Virus record (IMG/VR): IMGVR_UViG_3300007609_000001
Span: 1 to 62,780 of that record
Reading direction: 5' to 3' (one strand)
DNA from: a virus
DNA: 62,780 bases
The notes under the pieces were generated by a model. That model was not told the origin of the DNA. It worked only from the letters and a program-made list of their open reading frames with translations, and ran no database searches. This document shows, in pieces, positions 1 through 6,135 of the stretch. Every line of letters begins with the position of its first letter. The first letter of the stretch is position 1. Both the position numbers and the translations under genes were made by a program.

Positions 1-123
1 ATAGCCGACTCACGCGAGGTGGGCTCCTGCATGTACTGCGCCGACCACTGAAATGAGGGCATAGACGCCTTAGTACGCAGCAACGACTTAACTGGCCACT
101 GCTCCGGCCACAGCGAGATGTAC
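1..123. repeat. Terminal overlap, copy 1 (circular join)
   Basis: Bases 1-123 are identical to 62658-62780. The repeat lies inside the large terminase gene and the reading frame continues exactly across it. This fits a circular assembly overlap of a circularly permuted (headful) genome better than a real terminal repeat, which would rarely sit inside terL. Confidence 0.95.
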
Positions 124-968
124 TTCTGCTCCTCGGGCGCGTCGTGAGGTACACCTTCTTTCTCAAAAAGTGCAGGAAATTCAATGACTTCCCACTGATC
201 TGAGTCCTCGTTACGCACCATGTCGGACTGCAAGCGGCCTATTAGGTCTTGTTCTGCCCAGCGTGTAGCCACCACCGCGACAGAGCCCTCGGGCATCAAA
301 CGTGTCCGCGCACCGTAGGCATACCACTCGTAGGCTTTAGTAAAGACCTCAAAATTCCCATTAAGCACGTCCTGCTCGTTGTGGGGATCATCAATGACGA
401 GCAAGTGCGCACCACGACCGGCGATGGCACCACCGATACCCACAGCGAAGTACTCTCCATCCTTGTTAGTTGACCACCGCCCAGCGGATTTACTGTCTGC
501 GGAGAGCTTTACATCAGGAAAAATCTTTTGGTAATCAGGCGAGTTGACAAGGTTTCGCACCTTACGACCAAAATCTACCGCCAAATCAGCGGTATGTGAG
601 ACCATCATGATTTTTTTATCAGGCCAGTTGCCGATAAACCACGCCGGAAAGAAGATTGAGGTCAGCTGAGACTTACCAAACCGGGGGGCGATAGACACTG
701 TAGCCCGATCTTTGCGCCCATGCGCTAAGTCTTCAAGGACTTTTGCCAATTTGCGGTGATGGGGCCCGATTTTATAGTCCGGCATCATAAGTTTTGCAAA
801 GTCTAAGAGCGAATTTCGTGCTTTTTCAGACCTTTTACGCTCTTCTAGTTCTTCTACGACATCTAAGAGCTGCGCTTGCTCGCCCGGAGAGAACTTATGC
901 AGGTTCTGCAGGAGTACATTGAGCTCTTCTTGAGTAAATGCCTTCTTAGTCGGCGCTGAAGATATCAT
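1..968 (-). CDS. terL: Terminase large subunit, N-terminal (ATPase) part
   Basis: This is the motor that pumps DNA into the prohead and cuts it. The ATG at 968 reads MISSAPTKK and overlaps the end of the small terminase gene. Walker A APRFGKSQ is at about residues 94-101 and Walker B LLVIDDP at about 189-195. The frame leaves 322 complete codons plus two bases at position 1 and continues at 62657 to the stop at 62042, giving a 527-residue protein of normal TerL length. The RNase H-like nuclease half is annotated at the other end of the window. The coding region is intact once the genome is circularised. Confidence 0.95.
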   Translation of the reverse strand, partial: MISSAPTKKAFTQEELNVLLQNLHKFSPGEQAQLLDVVEELEERKRSEKARNSLLDFAKLMMPDYKIGPHHRKLAKVLEDLAHGRKDRATVSIAPRFGKSQLTSIFFPAWFIGNWPDKKIMMVSHTADLAVDFGRKVRNLVNSPDYQKIFPDVKLSADSKSAGRWSTNKDGEYFAVGIGGAIAGRGAHLLVIDDPHNEQDVLNGNFEVFTKAYEWYAYGARTRLMPEGSVAVVATRWAEQDLIGRLQSDMVRNEDSDQWEVIEFPALFEKEGVPHDAPEEQKYISLWPEQWPVKSLLRTKASMPSFQWSAQYMQEPTSRESA

Positions 969-1569
969 CAGGTGTTACCTTTTGTATCAACTCAACCGGA
1001 TCAGGCTTGTCATTGTCCTCAGAGACCACTGTTGCGTCCACCACCTCGCCGTCGATCAGGCGTGTAAGCTTATTACGCAGCAGATTCTCAAGCTCCTCGG
1101 TACTCTGATGCTTGTGTGTGACTTCTTGGCGCTCGGTGAACAGCCCCACATCGGTAATCTTACCCAGTAGCTCCAGCGCTCGCATGCGGATTTTTGGGTC
1201 GTCGTCGTTTGACTCTTCTAGCAGACGGTTTGTGACGTATGTCCGCACCTGCTGGGCATCATCTATAATTAGGTGGTCATACTCGCTGAGCATTGCGTTG
1301 AGGTGCCGCATGACATTAGGCAGTTTTTTCTCATACGAAGTCGGCACGCGAGCGGACGAGAAGAGGTCTCGTGCGCGGTTTTCATCTTCCTCGGTTTTTT
1401 CTGTAGAAATTTCTGGGTCGCCTAGTATCTCCAGAAAGTCAGCTGTGGTGGCTGCTGCGTGGATTTCTTCGCGCGTACCTAGTGGTTTTTGTTTCTCCAT
1501 AGGCACACCCGACTCTACCGCAGGGATAATGTCGGTCTCTTCGTCGTTGATGAGAAACTCAAGCGCCAT
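946..1569 (-). CDS. terS: Probable terminase small subunit
   Basis: A 207-residue acidic protein directly upstream of, and overlapping by 23 bases, the large terminase gene. Position, size and overlap are the main reasons for the call; TerS proteins diverge quickly and I recognise no signature motif. Residues of about 75-165 are predicted helical (arginine-rich around LLEESNDDDPKIRMRALELLGKI would fit DNA contact and oligomerisation), followed by an acidic tail. TerS recognises the packaging site, which in P22-like phages lies within or near this gene. A pac site is therefore expected close by, but none can be identified by eye. Confidence 0.75.
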   Translation of the reverse strand: MALEFLINDEETDIIPAVESGVPMEKQKPLGTREEIHAAATTADFLEILGDPEISTEKTEEDENRARDLFSSARVPTSYEKKLPNVMRHLNAMLSEYDHLIIDDAQQVRTYVTNRLLEESNDDDPKIRMRALELLGKITDVGLFTERQEVTHKHQSTEELENLLRNKLTRLIDGEVVDATVVSEDNDKPDPVELIQKVTPDDIFSAD

Positions 1570-1571
1570 AG

Positions 1572-1754
1572 TTACTCCAAGCTATATTTATCGCGACACC
1601 GAGCACACGCCCCGCGAACTAAACGGGGGCTGGCTTCTCCGCACCACTCGCACTCACCGGGTTCACCTTTTGGCATCGGCGGGCGCGGTCTACGCATAGC
1701 AGCTTCTTGCATGCGCTCTAAATAGTCGTTAGCGATGTCAGCTTCATCTGCCAT
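1572..1754 (-). CDS. DksA/TraR-like zinc-finger protein
   Basis: A 60-residue protein. The start is the ATG at 1754, preceded by GGAG at six bases; an in-frame upstream ATG at 1790 lacks a ribosome site. It opens MADEADIANDYLERMQEA, as phage TraR proteins do, and carries C-x2-C and a second C-x2-C pair (CEWC ... CARC), the four-cysteine zinc finger of that family. TraR/DksA proteins bind the secondary channel of host RNA polymerase and alter promoter choice. As first gene of the late arm, two bases before terS, it could help switch transcription, which is inference. Confidence 0.75.
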   Translation of the reverse strand: MADEADIANDYLERMQEAAMRRPRPPMPKGEPGECEWCGEASPRLVRGACARCRDKYSLE

Positions 1755-1834
1755 AAATCTCTCCAAGGTCCTCGGGACTATATAGAACATAGTATACCCG
1801 ACGCAAGAAACTCACGGGTCCCTCTGCTGAGAAA

Positions 1835-1973
1835 GGGGGTGGGGGTGTTTTTAGAGATGTGCGTTGAGAATTAAGAGAGGGGTGGGGGTACTTTGAAAAT
1901 TTTGCAAATCGTTCGTGCAAATTGGCATGTATATAGAGTTGAGCGCGCCGCGCGTTTTTAGGGGGGTGGGGGG
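1835..1973 (+). repeat. Three G-run blocks (G4-6 T G5-6)
   Basis: GGGGGTGGGGG at 1835-1845, GGGGTGGGGG at 1879-1888 and GGGGGGTGGGGGG at 1961-1973. Each block is two long G-runs separated by a single T, so six runs lie on the + strand within 140 bp, enough for G-quadruplex folding. They sit between the two divergent arms. Confidence 0.8.
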
Positions 1974-2015
1974 TCGCGCATAGACCAGCGCAGAATCGCC
2001 AAGGGGCGGGGTTAC

Positions 2016-2045
2016 TTGACAAAACATGGCAGAGCGTGGTAGGCT
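2016..2045 (+). promoter_or_regulatory. Weak early promoter candidate
   Basis: A perfect -35 TTGACA (2016-2021) is followed after 18 bp by TAGGCT (2040-2045), a poor -10. It faces the early arm. The palindrome at 2110-2121 would lie in its transcript. Confidence 0.3.
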
Positions 2046-2109
2046 CGCGCGTCGTTAGATCGCGCGGTTCGTTATGCGGGACAATGCCAGCCTGCCAGCC
2101 TGCCCATTC

Positions 2110-2121
2110 GTCTAATTAGAC
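2110..2121. promoter_or_regulatory. Palindrome GTCTAATTAGAC, site 1
   Basis: A perfect 12-bp palindrome, 14 bp counting flanking C/G. Its right edge is 16 bp before the -35 of the promoter at 2138, the classic place for an activator or an upstream operator. Confidence 0.8.
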
Positions 2122-2137
2122 GTTTCGTTGATGTGGT

Positions 2138-2166
2138 TTGACTTGTCAGGCTAGATCATGGATAAT
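2138..2166 (+). promoter_or_regulatory. Sigma-70 early promoter
   Basis: TTGACT (2138-2143), 17-bp spacer, GATAAT (2161-2166). Each hexamer has one mismatch to consensus and the spacing is optimal. It drives the gene at 2229. Confidence 0.75.
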
Positions 2167-2228
2167 TGATTCCGTGGTGGGGCAATCCTGCCCGCCACAA
2201 ACTGAAACTGAAAATGAGGGATTACATC

Positions 2229-2762
2229 ATGAGCACGAAGAAAGAGATTATCATCACCATTCGCAAGCATGGGCAGAAGATCGAACAGCATAATGCCGCG
2301 CTCGACGGGCGTGTAGCCGCTAGCGAGTTCGATACCGCATCTGCCGCGCAATCTACGCTCAACGCTAAATTGTGCATGAACTTGCTAGCAGGCAACGTTG
2401 ATCCGGCAATTAAGAAAGCCGCCGCCGAGCGCGGCGAATTGCGCAAGCTAATGCCGAGCGCAAGTAATGCTGATATCAACGCTATCAAGGTATGCGCGGG
2501 CATGGCGGCGACGGCATTGCGCAAGGGATGGCAGGAGCACGTAGACAGCGTGAAGCGGGTTCACGGCGTAACCCTGCAGGCATTGGCGAAAAGCGTAGCG
2601 GAAAAGAAGCCCGCGACTACGCCATTCAAGGAGCGCTATGTGCAGGCATGGGGCAAGCTGTACCAGCACGAGCGCGACCTAGCTAATCTGGAAGAACTCA
2701 AGGCCTTGTACAATCTTGCGATTGACGCGGGTTGGGTCAACCCGGATGAAGCGGATCACTAA
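2229..2762 (+). CDS. Early protein of unknown function, 177 aa
   Basis: First gene of the early arm, with its own promoter and terminator, so probably a separate, immediately expressed transcript. The ATG at 2229 (MSTKKEIIITIRKHGQKIEQ) is preceded by GAGGG; an in-frame TTG at 2166 overlaps the promoter and is rejected. The product is basic and Ala-rich, probably mostly helical, with no cysteine cluster beyond C50 and C88, no signal peptide and no motif I recognise. Position alone suggests a host-takeover or DNA-associated early protein. Confidence 0.8.
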   Translation: MSTKKEIIITIRKHGQKIEQHNAALDGRVAASEFDTASAAQSTLNAKLCMNLLAGNVDPAIKKAAAERGELRKLMPSASNADINAIKVCAGMAATALRKGWQEHVDSVKRVHGVTLQALAKSVAEKKPATTPFKERYVQAWGKLYQHERDLANLEELKALYNLAIDAGWVNPDEADH

Positions 2763-2764
2763 TC

Positions 2765-2776
2765 GTCTAATTAGAC
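2765..2776. promoter_or_regulatory. Palindrome GTCTAATTAGAC, site 2
   Basis: Two bases after the stop of the 177-aa gene and eight before the terminator stem. No gene starts immediately downstream, so this copy cannot act on translation initiation. Confidence 0.8.
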
Positions 2777-2784
2777 GCTAACCT

Positions 2785-2812
2785 AGCCCGGCCTTGTGCC
2801 GGGCTTTTTTTT
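2785..2812 (+). terminator. Rho-independent terminator
   Basis: The stem is formed by AGCCCGGC and GCCGGGCT with loop CTTGT, followed by a run of eight T. It ends the first early transcript. Confidence 0.9.
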
Positions 2813-2859
2813 GTCCGCACGAAGCTGGCGCGCCCCCGCACCGCGCGCAATGTTTTTTC

Positions 2860-2946
2860 TGACCGTACCGTGACCGTTCCCGGTGGCGTAACAGTAATGG
2901 GCACTAACAGTGAAAGGCTTTATGACCGTACCGTGACCGTTCCCGG
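2860..2946 (+). repeat. Direct repeat family A, TGACCGTACCGTGACCGTTC
   Basis: A 24-bp element, TGACCGTACCGTGACCGTTC followed by CCGG, is exact at 2860-2883 and 2923-2946. Each copy itself holds two TGACCGT units, and a further TGACCGTA is at 2975-2982. Confidence 0.85.
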
Positions 2947-3011
2947 CAACAGTGACGGGCAGTTGAGGGCATTGTGACCGTAGGCGGCAGGCAGTTGAGA
3001 GCGTTGAAAGT

Positions 3012-3023
3012 GTCTAATTAGAC
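3012..3023. promoter_or_regulatory. Palindrome GTCTAATTAGAC, site 3
   Basis: A copy within the repeat-rich non-coding region, between repeat families A and B, not near any start codon. Confidence 0.75.
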
Positions 3024-3034
3024 GAAGTTTAGCG

Positions 3035-3157
3035 TGTTCTGGTATGACCGAACACGGGAAAGCTAAGCAGGGCGCGGGTTTCCGAGATATGCAAGTGGGC
3101 GTGTTCCGTCCATGTTCTGTCAGACCGAACACCGGAAAGCTAGCAGTGGCGCGGGTT
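3035..3157 (+). repeat. Direct repeat family B, about 45 bp, two copies
   Basis: 3035-3080 and 3113-3157 share TGTTCTG, GACCGAACAC, GGAAAGCTA and GCGCGGGTT in the same order with a few substitutions. Start-to-start distance is 78 bp. The shared GACCGAACA resembles the TGACCG core of family A. Confidence 0.85.
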
Positions 3158-3314
3158 GTTCCTAGATTAGAGTTAAGATTCAGTAGTTATTACTATCTAT
3201 CTATCTATCTATCATCACGCACTTCTCCGCTCAGCCTTGCCCGTCTGCCCTTTGCACGCGATTTACCCCTTCTCATGATCCAAAGCAATTCTCACATACA
3301 AAAAATTTCTTAAC

Positions 3315-3419
3315 TAACCCATTGTTCTGCAACGATTTTCCTTGTTCGCTCCTACCGGAACAAATCCCACTTTATTTTTCATAACCCATTGTTTACAGTG
3401 ATGTTCCCTTGTTCGCTCC
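3315..3419 (+). repeat. Direct repeat family C, 67-bp period
   Basis: TAACCCATTGTT at 3315-3326 and 3382-3393 and CCTTGTTCGCTCC at 3340-3352 and 3407-3419 keep the same 67-bp offset, so a unit of about 67 bp is duplicated with divergence between the conserved blocks. Confidence 0.85.
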
Positions 3420-3623
3420 GACCCCTTCAATTCTCCCACTTACTCTCCCACTTGTCGCAACCTATAACCTTGTTTTCATTGCCTTTTTAGCTTTCGCCGT
3501 GACACTTTTTCCAAACGCTATTTAACATAATATAGACTAGCTTGCAGAGTTAATTCACATCCCTCTCCGCTCCCTTCTGCAAAACCACGTCAGGGCAGAA
3601 CACGCTAAGCCTTGCCGTGATTC

Positions 3624-3635
3624 GTCTAATTAGAC
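3624..3635. promoter_or_regulatory. Palindrome GTCTAATTAGAC, site 4
   Basis: Second copy inside the non-coding region, 209 bp upstream of the -35 of the promoter at 3845. Confidence 0.75.
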
Positions 3636-3844
3636 AATTTACTCCATCGCCACTTAGCCCCACTTAGCCCTTATTCCCATTTGACTCGCCCGCCCTCGAT
3701 CTCCCACCATTTTCACCGATCTGGCTTGACTCGACATTACAGATCGCCAATATCAGGGCGAAACATCTCAGACCCTACCAACAATGTAATGCGCTCATGT
3801 TCCGTGTTTTCACCGCTTGCTCCCACCGGCTACACTTATCCCGT

Positions 3845-3873
3845 TTGACATCTCAAGCTAGGTATGCTATACT
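3845..3873 (+). promoter_or_regulatory. Strong sigma-70 promoter
   Basis: Perfect -35 TTGACA (3845-3850), 17-bp spacer, -10 TATACT (3868-3873). It faces the small-gene cluster starting at 3954. The palindrome at 3928 would lie about 50 bases into the transcript, just before the first ribosome site. Confidence 0.85.
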
Positions 3874-3927
3874 ATAGGCTCAGGCTGGGAGAAGCCCATG
3901 CCTGACATCCCAACCTTTAAGCAAACC

Positions 3928-3939
3928 GTCTAATTAGAC
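3928..3939. promoter_or_regulatory. Palindrome GTCTAATTAGAC, site 5
   Basis: Fourteen bases separate it from the ATG at 3954; the ribosome site AAAGGAG begins right after it. Confidence 0.85.
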
Positions 3940-3953
3940 GAAAGGAGAATGAC

Positions 3954-4292
3954 ATGAAAGACTTTACTTACAATGATGACGGCAACCTCGTGCCGCTTGG
4001 CACTTGTATCGAGGGCACGTTTCGCCCGCAAGACTTACTCCCTGCGTTCGTGAATCTGATCGACTTTGTCGCTCCGGCAGTATCAGCGCAAATTATGGTT
4101 AACGGCGGGGCTATCCCTGCCTACGCCGGTGAGGACGACGATCACCCGTGGTGGGAGAGTGAGGACTGCCAGTTTTGCATCGAGGAGATGTTTGACACGC
4201 TTAACGACTACGCGCCCGAGGGCTATTACTTCGGTGCCCATCCGGGCAACGGCAGTGACTTTGGGTTTTGGGAAATCAACGAGATCGTCTAA
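3954..4292 (+). CDS. Small acidic early protein, 112 aa
   Basis: ATG preceded by AAAGGAGAATGAC. A strongly acidic protein (for example EDDDHPWWESEDCQFCIEEMFD near the middle) ending in GFWEINEIV. Acidic early phage proteins are often DNA mimics or inhibitors of host enzymes, but nothing here identifies a target. Unusually, its TAA stop lies inside the palindrome at 4287-4298, so the regulatory element is part of the gene's end. Confidence 0.8.
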   Translation: MKDFTYNDDGNLVPLGTCIEGTFRPQDLLPAFVNLIDFVAPAVSAQIMVNGGAIPAYAGEDDDHPWWESEDCQFCIEEMFDTLNDYAPEGYYFGAHPGNGSDFGFWEINEIV

Positions 4293-4298
4293 TTAGAC
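4287..4298. promoter_or_regulatory. Palindrome GTCTAATTAGAC, site 6 (overlaps stop codon)
   Basis: Symmetry extends to 16 bp (TCGTCTAATTAGACGA). The TAA within it terminates the gene at 3954 and the next ATG (4313) follows after 14 bases. Confidence 0.85.
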
Positions 4299-4312
4299 GA
4301 AAGGAGAATGAC

Positions 4313-4486
4313 ATGAGTATTGCAAGACAAGCGACGAACAAAGTAGTTGAGCTGGCCGAGGAAGGCATCCTTAACTGGGAGACTATCGCCAAGTGCTGCC
4401 TGTCCTACATGAGCGAGGACGATGTGCGAGACATGGCTGAGTGTGAGGGTTTGATCGACGAGGAGGACTTTGAAGATGAAGATTGA
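4313..4486 (+). CDS. Small acidic early protein, 57 aa
   Basis: ATG at 4313 (MSIARQATNKVVELAEEG) has AAAGGAG seven bases upstream; a longer in-frame start at 4268 lies inside the previous gene and is rejected. It is a short helical protein with a C-terminus of almost only D/E. It overlaps the next gene by 11 bases, implying translational coupling. No family recognised. Confidence 0.75.
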   Translation: MSIARQATNKVVELAEEGILNWETIAKCCLSYMSEDDVRDMAECEGLIDEEDFEDED

Positions 4487-4745
4487 AACCGTTGATGACT
4501 TCCGCGAAGCACTCGACGCGGGTGCTTATGTATGGCCGGGTGGGTACCCAATGTTCTTCATTGCCAGTGATGGTATGGCGCTGTCATTCAGCGCCGCTGA
4601 AGAAAACCGTGCGGAGATTGAGGACGCCCTAGAACGGCATGATCCGAGCGGTGGCTGGCTACTAGAGTACGCTACCGTGAACTGGGAGGATGACAACCTC
4701 CACTGCGCGCACACCGACGAGAAGATCGAGTGTGCTTACCCATAA
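4476..4745 (+). CDS. Conserved phage/plasmid protein of unknown function, 89 aa
   Basis: ATG at 4476 (MKIETVDDFREAL) follows AGGAGG. The pattern GGYPMFFIASDGMALSF, a central D/E-rich helix and a C-terminal VNWED..L.CAHT...I..AY are, from memory, shared by a family of small phage and plasmid proteins (GGYP..F...DG.. / VNWEDP.L.C.HTG). No biochemical role is known to me. The conserved Cys and two His near the C-terminus could bind metal. Confidence 0.8.
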   Translation: MKIETVDDFREALDAGAYVWPGGYPMFFIASDGMALSFSAAEENRAEIEDALERHDPSGGWLLEYATVNWEDDNLHCAHTDEKIECAYP

Positions 4746-4780
4746 ACCCTGAATTTTCGGAGGTTGACTCCGAATTTACC

Positions 4781-4792
4781 GTCTAATTAGAC
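4781..4792. promoter_or_regulatory. Palindrome GTCTAATTAGAC, site 7
   Basis: Nineteen bases before the ATG at 4812, separated from it by AAAAGGAGACC. Confidence 0.85.
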
Positions 4793-4811
4793 AATTAAAA
4801 GGAGACCAGTG

Positions 4812-5036
4812 ATGAATAAATCAGTTGTAGAAGCAACAGAGTTTAAGTTAGGCAACGACGAGGCTGCCCTAGTGATTAGCCCTGATAGTGTGAAGTTAGT
4901 CACGCCGGAGAAGGGCGACGACGAGGTAGTCACGCATAACGTGCAGTTCGCCGTGATGATGGCATACCTGCTGAGCACCGATGCTGAGTGGGTGAAGAGT
5001 GTAATTAAGCGATTCGAGGAGAGTTCCAATGACTAA
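4812..5036 (+). CDS. Small early protein, 74 aa
   Basis: ATG at 4812 with GGAG seven bases upstream (a GTG lies one codon earlier). It has a compact beta-like first half (EATEFKLGNDEAALVIS) and a helical second half. It overlaps the next gene by eight bases. No recognised domain. Confidence 0.75.
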   Translation: MNKSVVEATEFKLGNDEAALVISPDSVKLVTPEKGDDEVVTHNVQFAVMMAYLLSTDAEWVKSVIKRFEESSND

Positions 5037-5346
5037 ACGTGTAGCAAATAAAGACGCCCGTGCCTATGTACGCCAGCGTGAAGAGTTCGAGGGTAGTAAT
5101 ACCTTTTCGATGTGGTACTACCAGCCAAAGATGTACGTGGTGTACTCATACGGCACTCACTGGCCGCTGTTTATCTATGCAGATGGTAAGTGGTACGAGA
5201 ACGCTGAGAAGTACAGTCCATCCACAAGTAAGCACCACTCACAACTTCACCCGCTATGCGAGACTGAGAAGCGTAATGCGCTAGATATGAAGTTGATCGC
5301 TGAATATGGTGTCGCTGAGTGGATGGCACGGAGACTGGCGGCCTGA
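5029..5346 (+). CDS. Conserved phage protein, 105 aa (SYGTHWPL motif)
   Basis: Aromatic-rich protein with MYVVYSYGTHWPLFIY followed by YSPSTSKHHSQLHP. This block recurs, from memory, in uncharacterised proteins of many unrelated phages and appears to be a small standalone domain. No signal peptide or catalytic motif is evident. It is translationally coupled to the preceding gene (eight-base overlap). Its stop codon sits in the loop of a GC hairpin at 5337-5354. Confidence 0.8.
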   Translation: MTKRVANKDARAYVRQREEFEGSNTFSMWYYQPKMYVVYSYGTHWPLFIYADGKWYENAEKYSPSTSKHHSQLHPLCETEKRNALDMKLIAEYGVAEWMARRLAA

Positions 5347-5354
5347 TGGCCGCC
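5337..5354 (+). other. GC hairpin around stop codon
   Basis: GGCGGCC (5337-5343), loop TGAT, GGCCGCC (5348-5354). The TGA stop of the upstream gene is in the loop. There is no T-run, so an mRNA-stabilising or processing hairpin is likelier than a terminator. It directly abuts the variant palindrome. Confidence 0.7.
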
Positions 5355-5366
5355 TCCTAATTAGGA
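5355..5366. promoter_or_regulatory. Variant palindrome TCCTAATTAGGA, site 8a
   Basis: The outer bases differ from the main palindrome on both sides in a compensated way, so symmetry is perfect. It lies five bp before an ordinary copy (5371-5382). Confidence 0.8.
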
Positions 5367-5370
5367 AAGT

Positions 5371-5382
5371 GTCTAATTAGAC
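5371..5382. promoter_or_regulatory. Palindrome GTCTAATTAGAC, site 8b
   Basis: Fifteen bases before the ATG at 5398. With site 8a it forms the only double site. Confidence 0.85.
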
Positions 5383-5397
5383 AAAAGGAGTACAGTG

Positions 5398-5691
5398 ATG
5401 TTTGTAACCGACAAGATAGACACCGCCGTGCGTGTCACGCGCATTGAGCTGAGTGCCGATGACTGGGAGTTGTTCGACGACGCTGGCGGCGAGCGTGCAG
5501 AAGGTGCGGCGCGAGTGCTGAATAAAAAACTCACCGTCTGCGTGAACAAGGGACTCTCGCGTGAGGAAACCCGAGCGGAGATGGAGCTGCAGCTAAAACG
5601 CTATGAGGACTACGGCGCGACGGATACCGAGCCTCGCAATGTGTTGAGTATTTTGCTGGATAAATGCTACCCGCCGGAGTGGAGGTGCTGA
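5398..5691 (+). CDS. Early protein of unknown function, 97 aa
   Basis: ATG at 5398 after AAAGGAGTACAGTG (a GTG one codon earlier is also possible). Soluble and mixed alpha/beta; the segment LSREETRAEMELQLKRYEDYGA is a likely amphipathic helix. Three cysteines without a motif. No family recognised. Confidence 0.75.
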   Translation: MFVTDKIDTAVRVTRIELSADDWELFDDAGGERAEGAARVLNKKLTVCVNKGLSREETRAEMELQLKRYEDYGATDTEPRNVLSILLDKCYPPEWRC

Positions 5692-5711
5692 TATGAGTAA
5701 GGAGGCGAACA

Positions 5712-6104
5712 ATGATGACTAGCGCAGCACTATGCCTAGCATTGGCATTGTATTACGAGGCACGAGGCGAGCCGTTCGACGGGCAGTTAGCGGTGGCTGA
5801 GGTGGTGATGAACCGTGTCGAGAGCGAGCGGTTCCCTGATGATGTGTGTTCAGTTGTCACGCAAGGCGGTGAGCACCGTGATCAATGCCATTTTAGTTTT
5901 TACTGCGACGGCAAACCCGAACGCCCCGGCGATATGATCGCATGGCAGAAAGCACAAGACTTAGCGCAATGGGTGATTGCAGGAGAGGTGACGCTCGGCG
6001 TGCCTGCGACGCATTACCATGCTGAGTATGTGCATCCGTTCTGGGCAGATGAGTATGAGTACCTTGGGCAACTAGGACGACACAAGTTCTACGCTCAGAA
6101 GTAA
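5712..6104 (+). CDS. Cell-wall hydrolase, SleB family (endolysin-type)
   Basis: A 130-residue protein of the SleB/Hydrolase_2 fold, a lytic enzyme acting on the glycan strands of peptidoglycan. The signature ALALYYEARGEPFDGQ near the N-terminus carries the presumed catalytic Glu16; VAEVVMNRVESERFPDDVCSVV and the C-terminal HYHAEYVHPFW also match the family. AAGGAGG lies six bases before the ATG at 5712. It has no obvious signal peptide, though the first 13 residues are hydrophobic. It is unusual in being in the early arm, far from the holin and M15 endopeptidase of the late arm, so it could be the main endolysin or act early in envelope remodelling. Confidence 0.9.
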   Translation: MMTSAALCLALALYYEARGEPFDGQLAVAEVVMNRVESERFPDDVCSVVTQGGEHRDQCHFSFYCDGKPERPGDMIAWQKAQDLAQWVIAGEVTLGVPATHYHAEYVHPFWADEYEYLGQLGRHKFYAQK

Positions 6105-6106
6105 CC

Positions 6107-6118
6107 GTCTAATTAGAC
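6107..6118. promoter_or_regulatory. Palindrome GTCTAATTAGAC, site 9
   Basis: Two bases after the SleB stop codon and 17 before the ATG at 6136. Confidence 0.85.
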
Positions 6119-6135
6119 AGATGGGAGTAAATGAA

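Larger units (their letters stand above)
1755..2228. other. Divergent control region between late and early arms
   Basis: There is no convincing gene in 474 bp; open frames here have no ribosome site and read across low-complexity sequence. It holds three G-run blocks, a copy of the palindrome (2110-2121), two right-facing promoter candidates, and on the - strand a TATACT (complement of 1791-1796) about 37 bp before the zinc-finger gene that may be the -10 of the late promoter, without a recognisable -35. Confidence 0.6.
2813..3844. other. Non-coding repeat-rich region, candidate replication origin
   Basis: About 1 kb without a credible gene: the longest open frame (3044-3313) has no ribosome site and ends in a simple-sequence tract. 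It contains three families of imperfect direct repeats (separate entries), two palindromes, a TATC microsatellite (about 3191-3213), a tandem CACTTAGCCC (3651-3670) and an AT-rich patch at about 3515-3550. Iteron-like repeats beside an AT-rich stretch in the early arm suggest an origin, but I see no DnaA box or other decisive element. Confidence 0.5.

Noticed and set aside
1744-2022. Open frame on the - strand across the G-run region
   Set aside because: Pro/Arg-rich product of C-run DNA, no ribosome site, overlaps the true zinc-finger gene in another frame.
3191-3213. TATC microsatellite as a functional element
   Set aside because: Simple repeat without symmetry or neighbouring gene; noted only as part of the non-coding region.
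3044-3313. Open frame of 89 codons in the repeat-rich non-coding region
   Set aside because: It has no ribosome site, runs through direct repeats and a TATC microsatellite, and gives a low-complexity product.
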